From Anastatus disparis (Eukaryota; Arthropoda; Insecta; Hymenoptera; Eupelmidae), in NCBI GenBank assembly GCA_017163975.1, contig JAFFSR010000278.1, positions 1 to 64,000 of the forward strand: a DNA stretch of 64,000 nucleotides, read 5' to 3'. Numbering within the stretch: position 1 is the first letter of the stretch; each line of letters starts with the position of its first letter. Positions 24,224 to 33,915 of the stretch are shown here, piece after piece. Below the pieces are notes generated by a model. It ran no database searches and was not told the DNA's origin. It worked only from the letters and a program-made list of their open reading frames with translations. A program made the translations under genes and the position numbers.

Positions 24224-26396
24224 GGAGGCTCCATCGCGAAATGTCGCGAATCGAGACTAATCAATTTTAATAGTTTAAATCACGCTGAATCCAACGGTAT
24301 CCTTATTTATATACATAACCGATCAAAATTTCGAGAAATTTGAGTTCAAAGTTCGCCCTTTTAACATGGGCTCTTATGGTTGACATACTTAAATTGATCT
24401 GTAATAATTCTAATTGGAATTGTCAATAAAAAGTAGTGTGTAGGTCTTATAGAAAAAAACTCCCTCTTTAAAATGCTGTTGTCAAAGATAAAGGTAGCCG
24501 AACGATAAATTGAAATATTGTCGAAAGAAGTAAATATATTATGATTCTAAATGGTTGCTGACAGGAAGTCAATTGGTAAGACATTGTTGGCACTGCATAC
24601 GAAAAACGCGCGTAATTTGAATTAAAAAAAAAAATAATTAAATTAGTATAAATTTAATATACGATTAATATTAATGTTAATATACAATAAATAATATTGT
24701 AATTTTAATGATATAATTTTTTAATATACAAAGATTTATTGTTCAGAATATTAGAATGATATTCAAATTAGGAAATGAGGAAAATAAAACACTGTATATA
24801 AGAAGGTATTAAATATATTGTTTTTGCTTTTAAGTAATTATTAAATAACATTATATTAAATATACCACTTTTAATTTAAACAATAAATAAAATATAATTC
24901 GTAATTTATTTTATACGTAAACACATTATTGACTATAAACATATATCTGCGATATTTAGTAAACTTTTGATAAGGTTTATATGTATCAATTTATATTGTT
25001 TATAATAATTATCTACATATATATGATTTTAAAAAAATATATAAATTAAATAAAGAAATGTGAAACTAAGATGAATGAATTTCTAACTTTTAAATATATA
25101 AAAAACCTTACTTACTAGAAGAATCGTCTTAGTATATACTAAGTATTAACTAATATTTGCATAGTACCATTTGGTTACGTAGTACTAACTATATTTCACA
25201 AATTTTCATAAAGGTGTGAAATATAATTCATCTCACTTAAAATAATTATTTCTGGAACTGTTGAGTATAATGCTTTAAAAATCAAATAATATTTCATTAA
25301 CTTAATGTTGAATTTAGCTCTTTTTATTAAAAACTAGACTTTTTCATCGAGTCGAAGAACTGATCCCATTTTGATTGCATTGCTAATTAGTCGTATTAAC
25401 TATACTACTAGAACATAATTAATTAAATAAATTATTAGCTCTTTTCAAAGCTAAATTTAATTTGTTAACTTCATTACATTATGAAAATCATTTATATGAA
25501 TGTAACATGAAAATAAAAAAATTATTTATACGTAACATGAAAATTCTTTTTTAATTATTTTCATGTTGCACTCATATAAATAATTTTAATATTCTAGGTA
25601 AGTTAACAAATTAAATTTGGCTTTAAAAACAGCTAATAATTTATTGAATTACTTATGTTCTAGTAGTATAGTTAATATGACTAATTAGCAATGTAATCAA
25701 TATGGGATCAGTTCTTCGACTCGATGAAAAAGTCACGTTTTTCATGAAAAGGGCTAAATTCAAGATCTAGTGAATGAAATATCATTGGATTTTTAAAGCA
25801 TTATACTCAACAACTCCAGAAATCATTATTTTAGGCGAGATAAACCATATTTCACAATTTCATGAAGATTTGTGACCTACGCAAGGGTGATTCTCCTATT
25901 AGAAAAATAATAAAATAAATAATTTCTTAGTAAACATAACTTGTAAAGCATTATTTATAAATAAAATACATATAAAATTTTAAGGTATTAAATAATCATT
26001 AATTATTTATTTTATTTTTTATTTATAAAAAATCGTGCAGCATAATTTGAGTTCAAATTTTGAGTTATACATTTTATGACACCACGTGAGATTCTATTAT
26101 TCCAATATTTTTTTTCCGAATTACAAGATTCATTTTCATTCATTTATTATCAAAAAAATATAAGCCAACAGTTTTGAGGTTATAATATAAGCTTGAATCT
26201 TATTGGCTGATCACAAAAGATCAAAGTAGAGTCTAAATTAATTTTTAGGATAATGTTTTTGTTAAAATAATTAACAAATTGCAACATTTATAAACGTTAT
26301 AAATCCATTTAAGGTTTTTAAGCATAAGCTTATACATTATAAGTTTTATTTAATTTTCGATATAATTTGACTAACATGGTAGACGATGGAGCCTCC
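24224..26396. mobile_element. 2.2-kb non-autonomous element with TTAA target duplication
   Basis: TIRs GGAGGCTCCATCG and CGATGGAGCCTCC (13 bp, perfect) are flanked on both sides by TTAA (24220-24223, 26397-26400), the duplication typical of piggyBac and Kolobok elements. The interior has no gene but contains a large hairpin centred near 25530 with arms about 25200-25520 and 25545-25870. Confidence 0.78.
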
Positions 26397-26436
26397 TTAA
26401 GCATTTGAAAAATCTGCAATGGTAAGGGCGCAATCG

Positions 26437-27518
26437 TAATTTTACTAAATCTTAAATTATAGCGGAATTCGTTTTCGCGCTTCATTCAATGCTACTTAAA
26501 CTTAATTCATATATATTTTTTGCTAATTTCTCTTATATGACATTTCAACTATAATATAAAACTCATAACTTTTAATATTATAAATAAATAAACGTAATTA
26601 CAATTGATGAAGGTATAAGAAAAACATGAAATGAACATAATTTAGTTGATATTAGTTATTGCACGATTGATTATTCAGTTACAAAATCAAGTAAACCTTG
26701 AGAAATTTGACGTGCAGTTTAATTTAATCTAATATAAAGTAACAAAAAAGTTTTTGAAAGCTTCATTCTACTAAAACAAATAAAGGTTAGTATCGCGTTT
26801 GAAGTAAAAAACTTAAAAATACATTGAAAAACGTGAAATTAAACATCAAAACTTATTTAGATAATGATTGATATCTATTTCCAAACCTATTTACCTTTGT
26901 TCTGTAACATATAAACGATACGTAAAAAAATTTTGAAGCAATTCGAAGCAACTAAACGTACCTAGATAAGTACCTGGATATAGGCGGAAAATGAAAATAA
27001 TCAAAACCATCGTGACTTTAAAGTTATATAACTGCAAAGTTTTTCAACCGATTTGGGCGTTTCAAAGCTTAAATTATAGGTTTTTGGATACAAAAAAGTA
27101 GACTTTGTGAGATGGGATATATAGAAAGAGAAAAAAATGAAGACGTTTTTAAAATGCCAAAAAAAATGGAAAATTAAAAAAAAAGAGGCATTTTGTTACT
27201 AACGAGCAATTTTTCCACGATGAAATTACTTCGATTTGGAAAAAATTCTTCGAAAGTACACACTAATACCTATCGAACGCGCCAAGCTGAATTAAAAAAG
27301 ATGAATTTTTCGATTTATGGTATGCCATTGAAAAATAGCTAAAATAAGGCTAAAAAAGGCCTTTTTTCAACTTCAAAAGGTCATTTCTCGGCGAGTTTTG
27401 CACCTAGAGAGCTGAAATTTTGCACAGATTCCTAACTTTTATAGAACTAAAACATATCTCAAAACCAGCGAAATCGGTGACCCACGTGCGCACACTTTAG
27501 TAAAAAAGTATTTTTTTC
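26437..27518 (-). repeat. Right ~1.08-kb TIR of the 12.9-kb transposon
   Basis: Inverted copy of 14623-15709; ends just before CACCCATATATATAAATATA. Confidence 0.88.
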
Positions 27519-27539
27519 ACCCATATATATAAATATATT

Positions 27540-28000
27540 GCGACGAGTATACATACCCGCGCCATTCAAATCTCCCGCCTAATGGCCAAGCTACTATAGA
27601 ACAGTAGTTCTGAGCTCAGCCGCTAGGCGGCAACCTCGAGTGTCATTACGCGCATCAGAAAAAATCAGGCCGGAGTATATAAGAGGCCGAGAAGCTAACC
27701 AGAGCAGAGCAGTGTAGACTACGGTCTCTACTCTCTCTTTACCTAAGTGAGCACACCAGGCTAAGAGAGAGTGAAACAGGTAGTAGCTAGCTACCTTGGC
27801 TTGTGAAGCACCACAGCTTAGGCAGAGCTTCTCTCTCTTGCACATAAGAGTAGACCAAGTGCGCACACAGGTCTACACTACAGTGCATATGCTGGCAGTA
27901 CTAGAGTTTCGTCAAGTGAGCACACAGGCGTAAATCTATGCTGCCTAGAGCACACTCGCAATCTTTTGCCGTTGCCCTAATGCCGAACTCGCGCCGCTGA
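27540..28000 (+). promoter_or_regulatory. GC-richer, promoter-like region upstream of a transposase
   Basis: Noticeably richer in GC than its surroundings. GAGTATATAAGAGGCC at about 27672 is a good TATA-type sequence, followed by CTCTCTTT tracts and three copies of AAGTG(A/C)GCACACAGG-like text. It could be the promoter and 5' leader of the DDE transposase at 28500, or a solo LTR. The - frame at 27594-27866 is probably spurious. Confidence 0.35.
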
Positions 28001-28345
28001 ATTCAAGGGTGACGTCCACCCAAAATATTATATTCTATCTCACATATTGCAACTGGCTAAATTAAGGGTCTTGTCCACCCACAGCTGTCGCGTCCGCCAT
28101 AACGCGACTTATGGAATATATTAAGGATGTCATCTACCCATTACTTGTTTCATATTTTAAAGGACTACGTCCAGCTGCGTGTAAATAGTAGACTTTAGAA
28201 TAACTTAAGGGTGTCGTCCACCCATTACATATTACGTTAATTAAAGGACTCCGTCTGACTGCCGCGTAAATATTAAGATCGTAGAATAAGTTAAGGGTGT
28301 CGGCCACCCTTTATCTTTACATCACTTAAGGGCTCCGAATGCCCA
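28000..28345 (+). repeat. Tandem repeat, ~60-85-bp units with TTAAGGGTGTCGTCCACCC
   Basis: Five units begin with AAGGGTG(A/T)CGTCCACCC-like text at about 28007, 28062, 28122, 28205 and 28291, with a secondary AAAGGACT(A/C)CGTC motif between some of them. It sits between the promoter-like region and the transposase frame. Confidence 0.7.
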
Positions 28346-28499
28346 TAGAGATTAGTAATTTAGATTATCAAGTAATAGTTCCTCTTAAAATACAACACCA
28401 GCAACTATTTAGGAGTTTACTGATTCCTCAGACGGTCAAATCTCTAGTGATTATTCAATTTAGGAACCATCTGTTAAACCAAACACTGAATATGTTCAT

Positions 28500-30254
28500 A
28501 TGTACGTTCCCAGAGTGAGCATAAGTCACAGATACTTTTTTATATGTAAATCTGTAAACAATATTCAAAATGTGCTTATTGAAGCTCGTATCCAAGTGTT
28601 TGTTACCAGAAAAATTTTAATACCTAATAAAAAAAAATGTTGTAAGATTCATCTAATAAAGAATAGATTTTATCAAGATGAAGTCTTACAACTAAATATT
28701 TTTTCAAAGGAATCCGTTATTCAAGTTTCAGAACTTTCACTATTTATGAACAAAATATCAGATAACATGAATCTACAGCTTCATAAACAAATTAAAAATT
28801 TTCAAGTTTCGGAAGAACGCGTAAAAGCTCTCACTGGCCATACGTAGGATGATATTCTCCAGCTGTGCAATAAAATAAGTACCATGAGATCTACTGAAAA
28901 ACGAAATTTGAAGCAAGCGTTGGTACTTTTTTTATTTAAGATGAGATCTGGTAACTCCAATAAATGTATCTCTGCAATTTTTGGCATTGAAGAATATATA
29001 GTTCAAAATTCCATCGCTTCCGTACTCAACTGTTATGAAAACGAAATTTCGCCAAAACATTTTGGGATCAAAGCTTATTCTAGGGAATTCCTCTTTACCC
29101 AAACAGCTGAAGTAGCGAAAATGCTGTATAGTATAGACAATAAATTAGCCTTGACCTGTGACGGAACCTATTTACGCCACCAAAAAAGCAGCAATAATGC
29201 TTACCAACGGAAATCGTATTCAGAACAAAAAAAAACTTCTCTATGCAAGCCATTTACAATTTGCACAACAAACGGTTGTATTGTGGATTGTGCTGGACCT
29301 TACACTGCAAATTATAACGATGCTAAAATATTGGAAACCATATTAAAGCAACCTGATGGATTAAGTGAGATTCTTTAAAAACAAGATATTTCTATTCTTG
29401 ATCGAGGATTTCGAGATGTAGTAGATTTTTTGAACAAACGGGAATTCACTATCTTAATGCCCGCTTTAAAAGGTAATAGACCTCAACTTACCACTGAAGA
29501 ATCTAATGGGTCTCGTCTAGTGACTAAACTTAGATGGGTGGTTGAAGTGATACATGGAATAATCGGCCAAAAGTATAAGCTACTTCACCATCAATTCCAC
29601 AAAGGTCTTCTTCCAAGAGCCGGATTATTCTGTAAGATTGCTTGGTTTTTGCAAAACACGTTTGGCAAGAGATTGAATTCCGATGCAGAAAATCTGGTAA
29701 AAATTATCGAAAGAATCAACTTCATGAAAAATGTTCAAAATACTTTGGTGCCTGAAGTCCATGATAACAATTGGAATCGAAGGAACGTACCTTTTCAGCA
29801 GTTATCATCGGAGGAAATACTTGACTTTCCCGAAATGACGTTAAAAGATCTTAAAGTTTTCTTTACTGGTACTTATCGGTTATCGCAATCAGTTTCCTAT
29901 TTGGCAGAAATCCTAGAAGATGACGGTTCATTATTTTCCAGCTATTCAAAAGAACAGCCAGATATTGTAAGATTCGAGGTTCAATCGAGGCACGTCAGAA
30001 GAAAAAAGTATAAATGTTATATACAGTACTGCTCAAAAACGGTCGGCATCAATGGCATTAAGAGATATTGCTGCAATTGTCCAAACGGGGACAGAACAAT
30101 TGGGGCCTGCTCCCATCTAGCAGCTACTATTTTTTATTTAAGTTACGTAAGATACTTATCTCGTATATTCAGACCAGCTAAAGTCTTAACTACAGTCTTC
30201 GATGTACAACAAATCGAACCTGTAATAGAAGAAAACAGTGAAGATGAAGACTAA
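28500..30254 (+). pseudogene. DDE_Tnp_4 transposase with C-terminal SWIM-like zinc finger
   Basis: One frame of 585 codons runs from ATG 28500 to TAA 30252-30254, broken only by TAG at 28845 and TAA at 29376. The catalytic triad is present: Asp221 in TCDGTYLRHQKS, Asp301 in SILDRGFRDVVDFL, and Glu349 in TKLRWVVEVIHGIIG, an order typical of the Harbinger/ISL2EU-related DDE_Tnp_4 family. Conserved GPYTANYNDAKIL lies between the two Asp residues. The C-terminus has YCCNCPNGDRTIGACSHLA, a CxC...CxH SWIM-like zinc site, and an acidic tail (EENSEDED). Upstream frame text (EPSVKPNTEYVH) suggests the true start may be in an earlier exon. It lies 380 bp inside the right TIR of the 26-kb nest, so I infer it is that element's own transposase. 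The intact triad with two stops implies recent loss of function, or readthrough/assembly error. Confidence 0.85.
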
Positions 30255-30629
30255 ATCAATATTCACAAATAATGACTACATATTAATAAATATTGTTATA
30301 ATGAATAAAAAAAATTATGTATTATATCTACTGTTTTTATTATTCTTCTACAATGCATGCAACGTAATGATTTCCTTAATATCAAAAGTGATAACTTTTT
30401 TATACAAAACTCTTATTTAATTCTTAATTGATTTTTAAATATATATCATTGCTTTTATATACAATATTTTTTTATTCGATTTTCTACAATTATAGAATAA
30501 AAATAACGAAAAGTTCTAGATAATTTTTAATACTTTCTTTACAAAAATAATTGTTTATCTAAAATAATCAATTCAAATATAAAACTAATATATTATCTGT
30601 TCATTTGAAGATTGTATACTTTAGTGAAA
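30255..30629. other. AT-rich 3' flank of the transposase
   Basis: Includes AATAAA sequences suited to polyadenylation. The 60-codon frame at 30238-30420 is not supported as a gene. Confidence 0.4.
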
Positions 30630-31432
30630 ACTTTTGAAAAAATCGGAAAAGACTATATTTTGCTCTTTGGACCCTTCCATAAGCTAGTTAAAATGAAACT
30701 TATGGCACCACTACATTCTACAGGAAAAAATACACAGAAAATATGTATAATTCAATGATGAGAAGATTACAAATAGCTATTCAAACACCATAGAAGAAAA
30801 GATAGTACTTCTGACATGCTTGAAGCAGACTCCTTTTTCGTTTTGGATTTCTAGTAAATAGTATAAAAATATTTTTAACAAGTATAGTACATATTTTCGA
30901 CGTATTTTTTACCGTAGAATTTAAAAATGCTATCAGATCTATTAAAATTAACTATAGTGAGGCGTAAGTGACAAAAAAATACTAAAAAACCGTTGAAAAA
31001 GTAGTTTTTTCGACTTCTAGATATGGCGCACCACTTCGACAAATCTGAAAAAAATCTTATATTTTAAGATCATTTTTTCAAAACTATTTACCAAATATTT
31101 TTTTTACACCTTCAAATGGCGAGTTTTTAGAGCGATTTTAAGATTTTAGATTTTTTTAGGTTAGGTCGCCCAGTTAAAAATTAAAGGTAAGCATTTTTTT
31201 CATGGGTATTTATGCAAAAATTATGTGAAAATTTTTTCAGACTGGGTAATAATAATTAAGGTGTCAAAAACCAAAATTAATGAAAAAACACGTTTTTTGG
31301 AGGTGGGGGAAAGGGGGGATGGGGGGGGTTGATAATCTTAAAATTTATTATTCGATATATGTTGACCATTCATGCAACCAAATTCCAAATCCCCGAGGGG
31401 TGTCATTTCGCCTATCTTATCTTATCATACTC
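30630..31432 (-). repeat. Right terminal inverted repeat of the outer 26-kb nest
   Basis: Inverted copy of 5103-5905, ending TATCATACTC, then TTT and the resumed helicase. Confidence 0.85.
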
Positions 31433-31439
31433 TTTTATT

Positions 31440-32015
31440 AAAAATAAATGAACCAATAATAGAGTACTTGAGCATTGACTCTGCAAAAGATACAAATCAC
31501 GAAAGTTTAGACGCAATTTGGCCAACAGAATTTTCAAATTCTTTAACGCTCAACGGTTTACCTCCTCATAGATTACAATAAGAAAAAGTAGCTATAGTAA
31601 TGCTTCTAAAAAACGTTAATTTGAATGAAGGACTTTGTAACGGAACCCGATTAGTAATAACGACGTTAAAACAATTTACCATTATTGCACAAATATTAAC
31701 AGGGAGTCAAAAAAGGAGCACTATATTTTTACCACGTATGACCTCATCAGCAAATGATGAACTGCCATTTCAGATGACCAGAAAACAATTTCCTGTAAAA
31801 CTTGCTCATGCAATGACTATTTATAAGTCGCAAGGACTATCATCTGAAAAAGTAAGAGTTTATTTACCAACACCAATTTTTAGTCATAAGTTATACGTGG
31901 CACTTTCAAGGACGACTAATAAAAAGAACTGAAAATATTATTTACAGAAAAATCAAGAAAAGTTAAAGATAAAATGGTCCATACTAAAAACATCGTTTAC
32001 AAAGAAATATTATAA
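31440..32015 (+). pseudogene. Helitron-type PIF1 helicase, C-terminal half (broken)
   Basis: Continues the helicase cut at about 5100. In order: NEPIIEYLSIDSAKD, FSNSLTLNGLPPHRL, MLLKNVNLNEGLCNGTRLVI (31600-31660), LPFQMTRKQFPVKLAHAMTI, the helicase motif YKSQGLSSEKVRVYLPTP, and LYVALSRTT. One in-frame TAA (31579-31581) interrupts PPHRLQ and EKVAIVMLL. After SRTTNKKN a one-base shift restores ELKILFTEKSRKVKDKM, which ends YKEIL at TAA 32013-32015. These motifs correspond to helicase motifs IV to VI of PIF1. If the inserted block is removed at AAA|TTT, both halves fall in the same reading frame across the junction, though with stops. Confidence 0.88.
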
Positions 32016-32111
32016 AAACCACAATAGAAAAATTAAATAAAACGAATAAGAAAACAAAATCAAATATATTTTAAACTCTAATATAATATTAAAAAAAAAA
32101 AAAATTATGAA

Positions 32112-32812
32112 GTAGAGTTCAACGTTGTGTGTTTAAAAATCACGGCTGTTATTGTTAGTTCTGTGTCATTGAAAAAACGCGATTGCTTTTTTAAATGCTG
32201 TGTATTTAAAAAAACATGGCTGCTTTTGTAAGTGACGTAATAAAGGAGAACGTTAAAACTACTGTCAGTACTGTGTAATTAAAAATTCGCGACTGCTTTT
32301 CAGAGCACTATCTGGTTTGAAAAACGCAGCTACTATTTTAAAAGCTAAAGATGAAAAATGCATAAACTATTGTAAGTGCTGTGTAATTAAAAATTCGTGG
32401 CAGCTATTTTGAGCGCTGTGTCGTTACAAATATGTAGCTGCTATTGTGGATTCTGTGTAGTTAAAAAACACAACAACTATTGTGAGCGCTGTGTAATAAC
32501 AAATTCGCGACTGCTATTTTGAGCGCTGTGTAGTTAAAAAAACGCGGCTGCTATTGTAAGCGCTGTGTAGTTACAAATTCGTGGCTGCAATTTTGAACGC
32601 TGTGTGGTTGGAAATACGTGGCTGCTATTGCAAGCGCTGTGTAATTAAGTATTCACGGTTGCTTTATTTTAAACGCTGTGCAGCTGAAGGAACTCGACCG
32701 TCAATGTAAGCACGGTGTTATTAATAAAACGCGACTTTTATTGTAAACGTTGTATAATAAAAATAACACGACTGCTATTGTAAGCGCTGGGTAATTAAAA
32801 GAACGCGGATAT
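32112..32812 (+). repeat. 37-bp minisatellite, ~17-18 diverged units
   Basis: The unit reads roughly GCTGTGTAGTTAAAAAAACG then CGGCTGCTATTGTAAGC (37 bp). Consecutive units start GCTGTGTAATT, GCTGTGTCGTT, GCTGTGTAATA, GCTGTGTAGTT and GCTGTGTGGTT. Divergence increases towards both ends. It follows the helicase 3' end by about 100 bp, so it may be the Helitron 3' region. Confidence 0.88.
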
Positions 32813-33279
32813 TAATATTAGTGCTAAGCAAAAAAGAACTCAAATTATAATTAAAATTAATGTCTAAAGCAGGATCTGTTATAATAAAGAAAATAATCTG
32901 AATAAATCAAATAATACAAGAAAATATATTTAAAAATAATCACTATAGAATCGAGCCTTGATGCGCCCTTAATAAAAGCTTTAGTTGATGATTTCTCGAA
33001 ATGCTTCTAATTAATTACAAACATAAGTTCAGAAATGAAAATATTTATCTCGAAATTTTTTTTGATTAGAATAAACTATAAAAATGACTATTTATTTAGA
33101 TTGTCTTCTCTCACAAAGCTTTACTGATGAGTTCTATAAACAGATCTGGGACGAAACGTAAAATTTGAAATTCATTAAACAATAAACATATCATGATCAT
33201 CATCAACATCAACTCAAACATCAGCATCAATGAGTAGACGTACGTGTGTTTGAATAGAAACAAGGGAATAGAGTCAAAG
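32813..33279. other. AT-rich DNA, no gene seen
   Basis: No coding motif or clear repeat. The 61-codon - frame at 33111-33296 has no recognisable features. Confidence 0.4.
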
Positions 33280-33915
33280 GACGGCGTTGGAGTCACGGAA
33301 CAATTTCACAAAAAGAAAGACAGGGAGACGGACACCCAGACGAAAAGACAGAGACGGGAAAATGAGACACAGAACAGAGGAACGGAAACGAACAAACGGA
33401 GACAGAGAGATGGAAAGGAGGAGAAGGAGAGACGAAAATGGAAGAATGGAGACGAAGAGACGAAGACGGAGAGATAGAGAGACAAAGAGACAGATACGGA
33501 AACAAAGAGACGAAGAAAGATTAACAGAGACAAAGAGACAAGGACAGAGATACAGAGACAAATAGACAAACACGAAAAAACGGAGACGAAGAAACAAAGA
33601 TGGAAGAATGGAGACGAAGAGACGGAGACAGAAAGACAGAGAAACGGAAACACTTGGAGACGGAGAAATAGAGATGGAAAGGCTGCGATGGAGAGACGGA
33701 GACGGAGAGGAAGATGGAGAGACGGAGACAGAGAGATGGAAACAGAGAGACGGAATGACGAATATTGTGTGTGTGTGTATTTGAGTATGTGTATGTGTTT
33801 GGTTAAGTGTATATGTGAGTATGTGTGTATGTGTATTTATGTATGTGTATGTGTATGTATGTGCATGTGTGTATGCATATGTTAATTCTGCACGTGTGTA
33901 TGTGTATGTATGTGA
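33280..33915. repeat. Purine-rich (GAGACR)n tract, then (TG)n-rich tract
   Basis: 33300-33760 is almost pure purine on the + strand (AGAGACGGAGACA-like units). 33763-33915 is TATG/TG-rich. The large open frames on both strands (Arg/Glu-rich on +, Ser/Leu/Phe-rich on -) follow from the composition and are not genes. Confidence 0.85.

Larger units (their letters stand above)
14623..27518. mobile_element. 12.9-kb long-TIR transposon with a four-exon gene
   Basis: The left end GAAAAAAATACTTTTTTACT is mirrored at the right end, with TIR arms 14623-15709 and 26437-27518 (about 1.08 kb, high identity). It carries one gene on the - strand (exons 22120-23200, 20196-21212, 16074-16286, 15808-15991). 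Later insertions are a TAA-flanked foldback in the third intron (16664-19962), a TTAA-flanked element upstream of the gene (24224-26396) and a 158-bp hairpin (23515-23672). Without these the element is about 7.3 kb. A related, deleted copy sits at 56689-60880; both arms share the phrase CTGTGCAAAATTT(T/C)AGCTCTCTAG. Both elements lie in TA-rich sequence, suggesting a TA-type target. Confidence 0.85.
5103..31432. mobile_element. 26.3-kb nested insertion bounded by ~0.8-kb TIRs
   Basis: The left end GAGTATGATAGGATAAGATA is mirrored at the right end by TATCTTATCTTATCATACTC. Inversion continues to about 5905 on the left and 30630 on the right, including CACCCCTCGGGGATTTGG and an eight-to-nine G/C run. 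The element splits a PIF1 helicase. Its own material is about 5103-6146 plus 27519-31432, roughly 5 kb, including a DDE_Tnp_4/SWIM transposase (28500-30254) close to the right TIR, which I infer is its own gene. Two other long-TIR elements (6147-14573 and 14623-27518) were inserted later. The termini sit between AAA and TTT in the helicase sequence; I see no clear target-site duplication. Confidence 0.85.

Noticed and set aside
27594..27866. 90-codon - strand frame with Cys residues
   Set aside because: It lies in the GC-richer promoter-like block, antisense to a TATA-like sequence; no motif seen.
32112..33279. CRISPR-like array from regular 37-bp spacing
   Set aside because: There are no distinct repeats and spacers; the whole 37-bp unit is repeated with divergence, and the setting is an insect genome.
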